From the NCBI GenBank assembly GCA_015039365.1, contig WION01000017.1:124001-188000 (forward strand): a stretch of DNA of 64,000 nt, read 5' to 3'. This stretch comes from Amanita rubescens. Taxonomy: Eukaryota > Basidiomycota > Agaricomycetes > Agaricales > Amanitaceae. Position numbers and translations under genes: made by a program. The notes under the pieces were generated by a model. The model was not told where the DNA came from and made no database searches. It saw only the letters and a program-made list of their open reading frames with translations. Below are positions 33,547-44,012 of the stretch, one piece after another (positions within the stretch are counted from its first letter, which is position 1; each line of letters opens with the position of its first letter).

Positions 33547-34380
33547 AACCATTGGTTTCGCGCTACCGAAGCTACACCCGACCGACACCGAGCAACTAGA
33601 TGCATTATGGAGACAGATCGTAAATCAAGAGAAATCTGGTGCCTCACCGGAAAGATCCGAGATCTCTTGTCCAGTATCCAAGGAGACACAGAATGGACCA
33701 CGGCCGAATTCGCAGATGGAGTTCCCTTGCATCAACTCACTAGCGACCACATTGCGCAGATCAATAATGCGATCAGCGATCTCGATCTTCATCGCCGAAT
33801 CCGTACAACAGGCGATCTCATTGAGGAAGAACCGAAACGAGATAAGAAGGCTCCTCCTCCTCCTCGATCCGCATCACCCCCAACCACCACCGTTATTCGC
33901 CACGGAGTCTGGAATATTCCTGTCCCCACTGCTCGACGAAACGACACTCCACCTTCTCGACGACCTACGACCCGCAGTATGACAAATGCCGCCAATCAAC
34001 GCCCCCATCGTTACAACCGCTGCATTCACTGCCGAGGAAAGCATGCCTCTGAGGATCACCATCTCGCTACTGCAATTCCTCCTATGTCTACTCTACCTCC
34101 ACGCGCTCCCACGCGCCGACGCGATCCGACGCCCGGTCCTTCCACTAAGAAGAAAGGACGTTCTCGAACTACCACAGATGCCGCCAATACCTCCGCTTCC
34201 ACTAGCCGCCGCCCTCATCAGCCGAAGAAGAAGGGAAAGAAGAAGGCACACCACGCGTCACAGTGTCAGGCATGCGTCAACGGACGACAGTGCGACGGAG
34301 CCGACGACGACGCCTGCGACCTTTACGGCGACTACGGCTATCAGCACGATGACGACGCCATGCACAACATGAACACCTGA
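33547..34380 (+). pseudogene. C-terminal part of chromovirus ORF3
   Basis: Encodes the last 278 or so residues of the third ORF (starting NHWFRATEATPDRHR), with the CIHCRGKHASEDHH and CQACVNGRQCDG clusters intact. It differs from the full copy by a few substitutions (for example TARRND for TTRRHD). There is no start of its own; the left part of the gene is lost. Confidence 0.8.
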
Positions 34381-34420
34381 ACGTTTTGTTGTTGCGGTCA
34401 ACAACGTAGGGGAGAGCTAG

Positions 34421-34873
34421 TGTTACAACACGGTACGGACTCCCGCATTATGCTTACATGATACGTCGGACATGTTTATTTTCTTTATGCATACCTTACT
34501 CGTCACTCCCCTTATGCTCGATTCATACGGACTAACTCGTTCTCTTACTTATACCAATCCTTGTTCCACATATGACGCCGTCCTTATACTTACTTTCGTA
34601 CTTACCATTATTCACTAATTAGTACGTCTCCTTGTACTTGCTAGTATAAGTACCGCTTGTATTCTAGAGTCGAACCCTAAGTTCGACTTAGCTGTTTATT
34701 GTCGTCTGGCAATATAACCGTACTCTTAACTCATCTACCACAATCGTCCTCAGATCCTAAGTCAACGCCTTGACTTAGTATTGAACTTATAATCTTAACG
34801 TTTGACTTAAGACTTGTAAATCGTGACTAGAGTTGCCGCTGCAACTTAAGTTGAGATTAACGAGTTCGTAACA
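34421..34873 (+). repeat. Chromovirus LTR (453 bp), truncated copy
   Basis: Starts TGTTACAACACGG and ends GAGTTCGTAACA, the same length as the LTRs of the full element but with scattered substitutions. Confidence 0.9.
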
Positions 34874-36350
34874 ATGGATGGGACAGGATGAATGGGACGG
34901 AATGAAAGAAGGGTTGGACTCTGAACAGTCGGTTTCAATCATCACGATATCCTTGCAATATCTAAAAGTAACATACCTTGGTAGTTGTACATGTCTTAGC
35001 CTATGCTTATTTCTTGGTGTCTCCACAAAAGAGAGTGAGCGCGTCTAATACAGCCCCGATTATATTTACTGGAGGTCATCGCGTAATAGATCTACCGCCA
35101 GATGATCTAAAACTGATCGCTCTCCTTGTGACGTCAGTGTCTCCCCAATCAGTACACTAAAGTAAAGACGGACCAATGCTTATGATTATTAGGAAGTTGA
35201 ACAGACTTCGTACATTATGCCATGCAACACGGCTGTCTACACGATAAATATTTCCCTGCTAGTACGATATTCAGCGAATGTTTGAAAATTATGAAGCTTA
35301 CTGCATGTGAACATGAGTATATGGTCCAGAACTTGCATCCCGCGGTATAGGCCACTATTGCCGGTGGAGCAGGACGAGAAGATGCCATGTTAAATGGGCC
35401 GTTGCTCATCTCTGCGTCTTCACAGTGTTGAGTGGAGTCTTGGTTTCTGATTCTTAGTTAGCCGCCTTCGTCGACGGACGGACACAGTAAATAAGCCTAT
35501 CACGGTGGGTCAGGTTGATTGATGTAGTAAGAAAGTAGGGTTCATATATATGCAACAATCTGGAATTTGCATCTGATCAGCCTCATGATGTCCAGGCATG
35601 CAATTTTGTATCATGGGAATCTGTGTCGTGGGGATCTGTCAATCTGTATCATGGGCATCTAGATACATAAGCAACGGAGAAAACGGAAGACGACAAGCCT
35701 GCCTTGATTGAGCCACTGCTATTAAGCATCTGAAGGATTGTGGCTGGTATTCTCCACAACTTCCACGGCTGTTGAGCGTTTTCCAATGAACTCAACCATC
35801 GCCGGGGCCTATGGAATGGTTCCATTAATCAACGGCATTGGTCCATTTATTCAATGGCATCGAAGAATGCTGCAGTTCACCAGGAGGTGATCCGTTGATA
35901 CAGCTTCTCCCAGAAAACAGAAAAATAATTCCAGAATCGCCTGGAATAGTCGACCCACTCATCGAGGTTGGTATGAGGAGACTGTGGTTGCATGATATCC
36001 CAGCGACGACAATGAGGGGAGATTGTGACAACGAGATGCGAGATTCAAAAAATTTTCAGTCTCTGAATCAAACGCCTCTGCGATGGCATCAGGATTGATG
36101 AAGATCGTCTCTGGCCGTATCTTATGGTAAATATTTCCATACCGATACATATACTACTAGTGTGACTATCAGTGACTGTTTCGGAAATCATCTATAAAAC
36201 TTACAGTACGTTGGTAGAGTTAAATAATAAAAGACATGGAACGGCTGTTAATAGTTAGAAGATATAATGATCACGATTGCAGGTGAACTCCTACGCTTGA
36301 GCCAGAGTATTCGTAATGCCACGGAAGATAACAAATTCGTCATACATCTT
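34874..36350. other. Region without recognisable genes (3' flank of the Plavaka element)
   Basis: Open frames are short and mutually overlapping. Near 35,600-35,660 the motif ATC(T)GTATCATGGG(C/A)ATCT is repeated. It may include the 3' untranslated and terminal part of the Plavaka transposon, but I could not identify its inverted repeat. Confidence 0.4.
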
Positions 36351-36359
36351 CGCGCAATT

Positions 36360-38113
36360 CTAATCATCATCATATTCACTTGGGCAATCCAAGTCACTGC
36401 CACTCTCTGAGGTCTCCGTGTCATAATCATCATCTTCAGAGCCATATTCACTTGGGAAATCCAAGTCACTGCCACTCTCCGAGGTCTCCGTGTCATCCCA
36501 ACCTTCCGGGTCTCGATCATCCAGGCACAATTCCGAATTATCTGACTCGCACGCGTCGCTGGCATTTTCAGTATCCGAAGAGTTGTCCGGCTCGAGATCC
36601 ACATACTGATCATCTTCCATGTCTCTCGGTTCATCAGAAGTACTGCAGCTTTCGGAAGTATTGCGTGCATAACAATGTCCAACACCTAGGCCCCAGTGAT
36701 AGCGCATCAGCAGATCCCGGTCAGAGAAGCTAAGTATTTAAATGAGTTGACGTTGAAATCACCACGTCAAGCTTGAACGCACCGGCCAACATAATAGAAG
36801 TGGTAATCTTCACCATCTTTAGCACAAGGTGACACATCGACCCCATCTGCTTGTCGTCTGCCTTGAGCAGAAGCCGGAAGGATATGACATCCCCTCAACA
36901 CATCTCTCGGATCCACAAAGCCGAAAGAGCTGTTTTGGTGCATGGGAGGAAACTGAACCAAGTCCAATCCGGACTTACTCCACCCAGAAGATGCTGGATC
37001 GACAACTTCGAACCATCGCACCCACAAGAATTCGATGCGGCGTGATTTCTTGTCCCGCGCCCCAGGCCCTGTATAGATCACGTTTGCATGATATGCACCT
37101 AAGACCCGCGCATATAAAAAGCGGTGAGGACTCAATGACCTCTTGGAGTCATTTTCAAGGAGCATGACATCGCGACGCGACGTCCCCGCATTAACAATGT
37201 CCATCCCACATCGCACATCGTAAGTGGTGAAGTGAAATCGAACGCGTTTGTGGTGGTATATGTTGTCGTTCTTTAAAAATACAAAATCAGGCAAGTTTTC
37301 ATCCAGAGATCTAACGTCATTTGAGATTACTATGGCGCCGAGATCCTCGGTAGGATGTGGTTCGGTCTCCTGCTGGTGCTGCGCTTGAATAAGAGGAAGA
37401 AGATATCGTCTCAACTTAAGGTAAAAGTTCTACGGCAGTTGATATATAAGCAAGGTTCTGTGGAGCGGAAAAAATCATTCACCCTGATTGCGTAATCACC
37501 TTCATTTCGTTGGAGAAATGTTGGAACGTGCACAGGGAAATTTTCTGACACTCCCATCTCGTACTGAATCCCAGGATCATTGGCAATAACGGCCTCTGGC
37601 TCTATTTGAGAGTGACGTCCATCAAGATTCTGGCAGATGGTCCTGACACCACGCTGTCGCCTTTCAATCACAGATAGTTGCTTCGGTATTGACCGGCCAC
37701 TAGTCCGAAGGAAGCGTGCTTTTGAAGTTCGGTGCTCCCGTTCACTCTCGTGGACCATGAGTCAAGATTCAAACACACCGCCAAGAGAAACTTACAGCCT
37801 GAGTTGAGTATGAGTCTGTTGTACCAAACTTCCGAACAGTCTGAACGTAGTCGCCGAGCGCATGAAACTTGTAAGTTTTCAGATTCAGTTGCTTTGGCTG
37901 CCTCGCGCCGCTCTTGTGTTTCTGAAGCGTTGATGTTTTGGTCATGCGTTTTTCCTGACGTCGCATTCAGGCGGCATGCTCGCGTTCTAATTCCCGGGTA
38001 GTGTACGTCTTACACGTTTTCTCCTTGAATGCCCTAAGACTGTTGCCCAAAGATGTTGTCACCTGGGAAAAAAGAGCAAGAGTTGTGTCAGTGTGCATAT
38101 GGAGCTTGGCAAG
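36360..38113 (-). pseudogene. Plavaka transposase gene, 3' part (split by chromovirus insertion)
   Basis: Directly left of the chromovirus the minus strand continues the transposase: LAKLHMHTDTTLALFSQ, then an in-frame TGA at 37,967-37,969, then KFHALGDYVQTVRKFGTTDSYSTQ (37,769-37,966). Next come an ELEHRTSKAR-like segment (37,758-37,411), the core-like block with TTYDVRCGMDIVN, LEFLWVRWFEVVD and DPRDVLRGCHILPA (37,414-36,767), and a last exon beginning MRYHWGLGVGH and ending in a Ser/Asp/Glu-rich tail (36,707-36,360). These motifs are typical of the C-terminal half of Plavaka proteins of Agaricomycetes. The in-frame TGA may be a CGA codon mutated at CpG. The gene is certainly inactive as it stands. 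Confidence 0.85.
38109..38113. repeat. Target-site duplication GCAAG (left); right copy 46,264-46,268
   Basis: GCAAG precedes the 5' LTR and follows the 3' LTR. Removing one copy with the element restores continuity of the transposase reading frame (AHWHGLA running into AKLHMHTDTT), which independently proves the insertion point. Confidence 0.95.
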
Positions 38114-38566
38114 TGTTACAACACGGTACGGACTCCCGCATTATGCTTACATGATACGTCGGACATGTCTATTTTCTTTATGCATACCTTACTCATCGCT
38201 CCCCTTATGCTCGATTCATGCGGACTAACTCGTTCCCTTTAATATACCATCCCTTGTTCCACATATGACGCCGTCCTTATACTCACTTTCGTACTTACCT
38301 TTATACATTAATTAGTACGTCTCATTGTACTTGCTAGTATAAGTACCGCATGTATTCTAGAGTCGAACCCTAAGTTCGACTTAGCTGTTTATTGTCGTCT
38401 GGCAATATAACCTTGCTCTTTAACTCATCTACCACAATCGTCCTCAGATCCTAAGTCAACGTCTTGACTTAGTATTGAACTTATAATCTTAACGTTTGAC
38501 TTAAGACTTGTAATCGTGACTAGAGTTGCCGTTGCAACTTAGGTTGAGATTAACGAGTTCGTAACA
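38114..38566 (+). repeat. Chromovirus 5' LTR (453 bp)
   Basis: TGTTAC...GTAACA ends. Contains a TATA-like TATAAG at about 38,338 and, about 33 nt downstream, TAAGTTCGACTTA (38,371-38,383), a plausible start of the transcript. No difference from 45,811-46,263 was seen by eye. Confidence 0.95.
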
Positions 38567-38568
38567 AT

Positions 38569-38581
38569 TAAGTCGAACTTA
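38569..38581 (+). promoter_or_regulatory. Self-priming primer-binding site candidate
   Basis: TAAGTCGAACTTA, two bases after the LTR, is the exact reverse complement of TAAGTTCGACTTA at 38,371-38,383 in the LTR. Tf1 and other sushi-type chromoviruses prime reverse transcription from the folded 5' end of their own RNA. The position of the LTR match just below a TATA-like box fits that mode. Confidence 0.65.
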
Positions 38582-38654
38582 TCAATAAGCCTGAACATCG
38601 ATTCATTGGCATTTGATAACACACACTTCGACGAACTTCCGGAAAGCCAGCCCG

Positions 38655-39344
38655 TAGGTTACTGGCCACGTTGTCAAAACGGATTGGAGAGCTCCACCAA
38701 ATAGAGCTACACGAGATCGTAAAGGGAACTACGTTCTTGACGGATACTACGTCAGACTAAACGGTGCAAAACGAATCTGGGAAGATACAGGAGGGAATCC
38801 AGTAAAAGAACAAGAATTCTGGATACCACAAAAAGAAACTAGACCTCCGAACGAATCGTACTATTACTTCGCAGATCTATATCTTCAGGAACAACACATC
38901 AGATTCGATCACCTCACAGAACGTTGGATAGCATCCGAGACACAAGACTTTGTCCCTAACGAATACTTCAACACCCCTACTTGGATAAAAGGGACTGTTG
39001 ATGCTCTACCGGAAAACTTAAGACCGAAAACTCTCCTTTCCATACAGACAACTACAAAAGGCAAAAAGAAAGCAAATTTTGGCCTAAACAATAGTGAATC
39101 CGAGAAAGAAGAAGATACAGATCAAAAACCCGATCTATCTCTTGATTTTCTCAGTGACCTTTCAGTTGGAACGACACCAACACCTGCCCAACAACCGACC
39201 AATCCCGAACCAGGTCCTTCGAACCCTAAAGAAGAAGAAAAGGACGAAGAAGACCCGTTTGACTCTGACAGAATCGAAGTAGACGAACCTAAACCCGATC
39301 CAACTCCACCACGCAGAGATCCATCACCCCCACCATCACCAAGA
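38655..39344 (+). CDS. ATG-less N-terminal extension of Gag
   Basis: The gag frame is open for about 228 codons upstream of its first ATG, from a TAG at about 38,656. It reads like real protein (NYVLDGYYVRLNGAKRIW, later EEEKDEEDPFDSD). Another frame just before it (DNTHFDELPESQPVGYWPR, about 38,615-38,670) also looks coding. Either a frameshift near 38,700 has broken an earlier start, or splicing or a non-AUG start is used. Confidence 0.5.
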
Positions 39345-40403
39345 ATGTCTGGAGGAAGTACAGACCCTATACCCAACCCACAAACCCCTAGTCTCATCGG
39401 AGATCTCCCTGAATTCAAAGGGAAGCGAAAGGATGCCAATACGTTTATAGAAGATATCGAAATCTTCTTTGACATGAATCCTGAACGAATGAATACAGAC
39501 CGTTTAAAGATCCTTGCTGCCCTGAATAAGATCTCAGATGGAGCTAGACAATGGAAAAAGAATAAATTAGCGGAGTTACGAAAATCACGCGCTACCGTTG
39601 AAGGAGGCGTCACAAGACCCGCTTTATTCGATGACTGGGAAGCATTCAAACTATCATTCTTGACAGATTGGGGAGAAGTTGATCCAAGCGGAAATGCATA
39701 CACGAAAATTCTCAATCTACAGAACAGATCGTCCATGAAAGGAAAAAAACAGATGACCTTGCCTAATTATGTCAATCAGTTCAAGGAACAAATCACGAAA
39801 GCAGGAATCGAAGGAGAAGCAGCATTCCATATGTTCGGAAAAGGACTTACAGCACCCGAGTTCGAAAAAGCAATGCTCATGAACCCAAAAACGTTACAAG
39901 ATTGGTACGACATTGCTATCAAACTCGACAACATCCGAACCCGTTCATACGCTTATTCCCCCCGATCTGGAAATGGTCATTCATCATCCTCTCATAACGA
40001 CGAATCATGGGCTATGCAGATCGATCATAAATTTCTAGAACAAGAAGAAGACCCGGAGTTAGAACTTACGATCAGATCTATGTCCAAAGAAGAAAGAGAA
40101 CGCTACATCAGAGACGGTTTATGTTTTATCTGCGGAATCAAAGGACACATGTCAGGGCAATGCCCGAAGAAGAAAAGAAACAAAGGGAAAGGCCGATTTA
40201 AAGGAGGAAGGAAAAGAGGATTCACGCCCAAACGTCACATTCGAGCCACATCAAATGATGGTGACGGAAATTGGGAAGAAGAAGAAGTCCGAGAGTCTAA
40301 ACCAAATTACACCAAGAACATCCGAGCGCTGATGAAAGGGATGTCAACCGACGAAAAGAATGATCTATTACTATCTCTTGCCGATGATAACGAGGATTTT
40401 TGA
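39345..40403 (+). CDS. Chromovirus Gag (352 aa from the first ATG)
   Basis: Retrotransposon-gag-like fold: residues about 20-190 hold the helical capsid segment (DLPEFKGKRKDANTFIEDIE, WEAFKLSFLTDWGEVDP, LPNYVNQFKEQI). Residues about 262-276 hold a CCHC zinc knuckle CFICGIKGHMSGQC followed by a Lys/Arg-rich tail. Gag packages the RNA. It ends with GATTTTTGA, overlapping the pol frame, which is shifted by -1; the first pol ATG is only 11 nt after the stop. The way pol is expressed (frameshift or re-initiation) is undetermined. Confidence 0.9.
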   Translation: MSGGSTDPIPNPQTPSLIGDLPEFKGKRKDANTFIEDIEIFFDMNPERMNTDRLKILAALNKISDGARQWKKNKLAELRKSRATVEGGVTRPALFDDWEAFKLSFLTDWGEVDPSGNAYTKILNLQNRSSMKGKKQMTLPNYVNQFKEQITKAGIEGEAAFHMFGKGLTAPEFEKAMLMNPKTLQDWYDIAIKLDNIRTRSYAYSPRSGNGHSSSSHNDESWAMQIDHKFLEQEEDPELELTIRSMSKEERERYIRDGLCFICGIKGHMSGQCPKKKRNKGKGRFKGGRKRGFTPKRHIRATSNDGDGNWEEEEVRESKPNYTKNIRALMKGMSTDEKNDLLLSLADDNEDF

Positions 40404-43400
40404 CAGTGGGACTCATGACAGTGGATGAAGTCTCAGATACACCAGATTCAACTCTCGATATATCCCATGTAACAGTACAATCTATTTCGAAACGAAGATT
40501 ATCTGTCCCTATCAAAGTTGAAACTGAAAACAACACTGAAAACCTCGTTGCCCTTGTCGACTGCGGAGCCGAAGGGATATTTATCGACAAAAGAATAGCA
40601 CACAAATGGAGAAAACGAAAAACTCTACGACCAATTAGAGTTTATAACGTCGATGGCACCATAAACAAAGAAGGAGAAATTGATGAACAATGTCTAATCA
40701 CCTTCGAAATGAACGGAAAACGCATGACTGAATGGTTTTACGTATCAGCAATAGGAAAACAAACGGTTATACTGGGGCTTCCTTGGTTAGAGAAGCATAA
40801 CCCTGACGTAAATTGGAGAGAAAAGACTCTAGAGTTCCGAGACTCTGAACAGGACAAAATCAAGGCATCACTTCGGAGCATCTGTCAACAGATTGACAGA
40901 ATAGCTATGCCTGAATGGGAAGAAGATCTCGTCATCGGATATTTGATGTCACACAAAGGATCACAGACGACAGATCACAGATGGAACACGCATACGTTTG
41001 AGGATATAGGAAGCTGGTCAGAAGACGAATACGACCAAGTAACTATCGCACGATATACACCAGCTCAACAAATGGAACACAAATACCATCAAACAGAGGA
41101 GGTTTACACGCTCCCTCCTGAATACTCGGCATGGAAAGATGTATTCGAGAAAAAAGCAAGTGAACGATTCCCGGAAAGCCGATCTTGGGATCACCAGATA
41201 GAACTTCGCGATGATTTCATACCAAAAAGAGGAAAAATCTATCCCTTATCTCCGAAACAGCAGAACACACTGGATGAATGGATCAAAGAACATGTTGAAA
41301 AAGGCTACATCAGACCATCGAAATCGCCGCAGGCATCACCTTTCTTCTTTGTAGAGAAGAAAGAAGCACAAAAACTACGACCCTGCCAAGACTATCGATA
41401 TTTGAACGAATACACTAAACCAAACGCATATCCATTACCCCTTATCTCCGATCTTATGATTAAACTCAAAGATTCGGAATACTTTACGAAATTGGACATC
41501 CGTTGGGGATATAATAACGTTCAAATCAAAGAATCTGACAGATGGAAAGCCGCCTTTATCACCAATCGAGGTTTATTTGAACCTAACGTCATGTTCTTTG
41601 GATTACGAAATTCACCAGCAACGTTCCAAGCTATGATGGACGATTATTTCAGGGATTTTACAGAAAAAGGATGGCTCGTCATCTACATGGATGACATGCT
41701 AATACACGCGCGCACTAAAGAAGAACTCGAGATTCGAACAAAACAAGTACTTGAACGATTACAGAAACACGATCTTTACCTCAAGCTTGAAAAGTGTAAA
41801 TTCGCTGCCAAAGAAGTTGATTTTCTAGGCACCGTCATATCCAAAAATACAATAAAAATGGACCCGATCAAACTTGCCGGAATTAGGGACTGGCCAACCC
41901 CTTCTACCGTTAAACAAGTTAGGTCCTTTTTAGGATTCGGAAATTACTATCGAAGGTTTATTTTCGGATTCGCCCACCTTGCACGACCCCTGCACGACCT
42001 AACAAAGAAAAACAAATTATGGACATGGACCGCAGAATGCCAAGTCGCATTTGATCTATTAAAAGAACGCTTCACATCCGCGCCTGTCTTAATGATGCCC
42101 GACGTTAACAAACCTTTCATTCTACAAACGGACGCATCAGACCGCGCTATCGGAGCAGTTCTTATGCAGAAAGATGACAATGGCGACTTACACCCATGCG
42201 GATACCTATCCCACGCTTTAACGCCAACTGAAACACGATGGCAAATCTACGACCGAGAGTTATTCGCCATTTATTACGCTCTTTACAACGAATGGAGATA
42301 CCTGCTTGAAGGAGCAGAACACCCTGTCATTATTCATTGCGACCACAAGAATCTACTCTATTATCGAGAACCACAACGTCTTACGAACCGCCAAGCACGA
42401 TGGTGGAACGATTTGTCTCGATTTAATATTAAATTAACCCACATCCCCGGAGCAAAACTAATAATAGCAGACGCATTATCCCGCCGACCCGATCACATGA
42501 CAAAAGACGAACCAGAAGAGTTAATAACGATGCTCCCAAAAGAACTCTTTGTTCGCACAATCGCCGAAGATCTCCGCGACAAAGCAATGGAAATAACTGT
42601 CAAAGACGACTTCGCTCAATCAATCAAGAAATGTCTAAAAGAAAAAGGAATACCACCTTTACGCACTGCCCTTTCTGATTGGACCCTTGACGATGAATTA
42701 ATCCTGTACAAAGGGAAATCTTTTATTCCCCCTGATACCGATCTTCGCCGAGATATTATTAGAGATTTTCATGAATCACCGACAAGCGGACACCCCGGTT
42801 TCTTCAAAACACTCGCCTTATTAAAGGAACATTACTGGTGGCCATTGATGTCTAAAATGGTTAAACAATTTATTGACGGATGCACGGCATGTCAACAAAT
42901 GAAATCAAACACTCACCCTACCGCCGCACCTCTGATGCCAATCAAGTCTCACGCACACCGACCCTTCCAACAAATAACCATGGATTTCATAACCGACTTA
43001 CCCATAAGTGACGGTTTTGATTCTATCTTTATCATGGTCGATCAAGGACTTACAAAGGGAGTAATTCTCATGCCTTGTAATAAAACTATCACCGCCGACG
43101 AAACCGCCGACCTCTACATTCGGAATGTATTCAAAAACTTCAGATTACCCGACACCATGATCTCCGATCGAGGACCACAGTTCGCATCACATGTCTTTAA
43201 CGGCATAATGGACTCATTAAAGATTAAACACAAAATGAGTACCGCCTTCCATCCACAAACTGATGGACAAATGGAGCGATATAACGCCGAATTAGAAGCT
43301 TATCTCCGAATATTCTGTGCCTATGAACCAGATACTTGGAACAAGATGATACCAATAGCACAATTCGCGCATAATTCACGCACTCATGAAGCATTGAAAC

Positions 43401-44011
43401 AATCGCCCTTCCAACTGATGTATGGAACATCCCCGGTTGCACTTCCCCTTGTCTCAAACAAGACAAATACACCAACCGCCGATAACCGCATCAACTTCTT
43501 GTTCCGCGCACGAGAAGAAGCACTCGCCGCACATGATCTAGCACGAGCTAAGATGATGGAAAGAACAACGAGAAAGACTAAACCGTTCAAAGTCAATGAC
43601 AAAGTATGGTTAGAATCTAGGAACCTGAAGATTCCTTATCAGAGCAGAAAGCTCGCACCCAAACGAGAAGGTCCCTTTTCCATCAAAGAAGTCTTAGGAC
43701 CAGTGACATATCGTCTCACGCTACCAAGACAATGGAAAATTCATAACGTATTCCACGCCGCCTTACTAACGCCGTTCAAAGAAACTTCCTTTCACGGAAT
43801 AACAGAAACAAGGCCCCCTCCCGATCTGATCGAAGGAGAAAAAGAATACGAAGTAGAAGCACTGCTTGCACATCGCAAGTTCAGAGGGAAATTACAATTC
43901 CTAGTAAAGTGGAAAGGCTATGACACCAGCGAAAACACATGGGAACCAGAAAATAACTTGACGCATATGGAAGACCTCCTTCTAGAATATAAAAGACGAA
44001 GGAAACTCTGA
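40400..44011 (+). CDS. Chromovirus Pol with C-terminal chromodomain (about 1,200 aa)
   Basis: Domains in order, numbered from the frame opening at 40,400 (the first ATG is at 40,415): aspartic protease with VDCGAEG (D54; Cys instead of the usual Ser/Thr), reverse transcriptase with YMDD at 429, and RNase H with LQTDASD and IYDRELFAI. The integrase has an HHCC-type zinc part (SGHPG, CTACQ) and catalytic D862, D923 and E959, the last two 35 residues apart. A GPY-like segment follows, and a chromodomain ends the protein (LVKWKGYDTSENTWEPENN). The frame is uninterrupted with all catalytic residues present. Chromodomains of this class bind histone marks such as H3K9 methylation and steer integration. 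The stop is immediately followed by ORF3. Confidence 0.95.
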   Translation: MTVGLMTVDEVSDTPDSTLDISHVTVQSISKRRLSVPIKVETENNTENLVALVDCGAEGIFIDKRIAHKWRKRKTLRPIRVYNVDGTINKEGEIDEQCLITFEMNGKRMTEWFYVSAIGKQTVILGLPWLEKHNPDVNWREKTLEFRDSEQDKIKASLRSICQQIDRIAMPEWEEDLVIGYLMSHKGSQTTDHRWNTHTFEDIGSWSEDEYDQVTIARYTPAQQMEHKYHQTEEVYTLPPEYSAWKDVFEKKASERFPESRSWDHQIELRDDFIPKRGKIYPLSPKQQNTLDEWIKEHVEKGYIRPSKSPQASPFFFVEKKEAQKLRPCQDYRYLNEYTKPNAYPLPLISDLMIKLKDSEYFTKLDIRWGYNNVQIKESDRWKAAFITNRGLFEPNVMFFGLRNSPATFQAMMDDYFRDFTEKGWLVIYMDDMLIHARTKEELEIRTKQVLERLQKHDLYLKLEKCKFAAKEVDFLGTVISKNTIKMDPIKLAGIRDWPTPSTVKQVRSFLGFGNYYRRFIFGFAHLARPLHDLTKKNKLWTWTAECQVAFDLLKERFTSAPVLMMPDVNKPFILQTDASDRAIGAVLMQKDDNGDLHPCGYLSHALTPTETRWQIYDRELFAIYYALYNEWRYLLEGAEHPVIIHCDHKNLLYYREPQRLTNRQARWWNDLSRFNIKLTHIPGAKLIIADALSRRPDHMTKDEPEELITMLPKELFVRTIAEDLRDKAMEITVKDDFAQSIKKCLKEKGIPPLRTALSDWTLDDELILYKGKSFIPPDTDLRRDIIRDFHESPTSGHPGFFKTLALLKEHYWWPLMSKMVKQFIDGCTACQQMKSNTHPTAAPLMPIKSHAHRPFQQITMDFITDLPISDGFDSIFIMVDQGLTKGVILMPCNKTITADETADLYIRNVFKNFRLPDTMISDRGPQFASHVFNGIMDSLKIKHKMSTAFHPQTDGQMERYNAELEAYLRIFCAYEPDTWNKMIPIAQFAHNSRTHEALKQSPFQLMYGTSPVALPLVSNKTNTPTADNRINFLFRAREEALAAHDLARAKMMERTTRKTKPFKVNDKVWLESRNLKIPYQSRKLAPKREGPFSIKEVLGPVTYRLTLPRQWKIHNVFHAALLTPFKETSFHGITETRPPPDLIEGEKEYEVEALLAHRKFRGKLQFLVKWKGYDTSENTWEPENNLTHMEDLLLEYKRRRKL

Positions 44012-44012
44012 A

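Larger units (their letters stand above)
33547..34873 (+). mobile_element. 5'-truncated second copy of the chromovirus (3' end plus LTR)
   Basis: From 33,547 the sequence follows 44,937-46,263 of the complete element with a low level of substitution: end of ORF3, polypurine tract, then a full LTR. Everything upstream of this point is missing. No target duplication could be identified because the left end is broken. Confidence 0.9.

Noticed and set aside
39122..39736. 204-codon minus-strand frame
   Set aside because: Antisense to gag; Ser/Gly-rich shadow.
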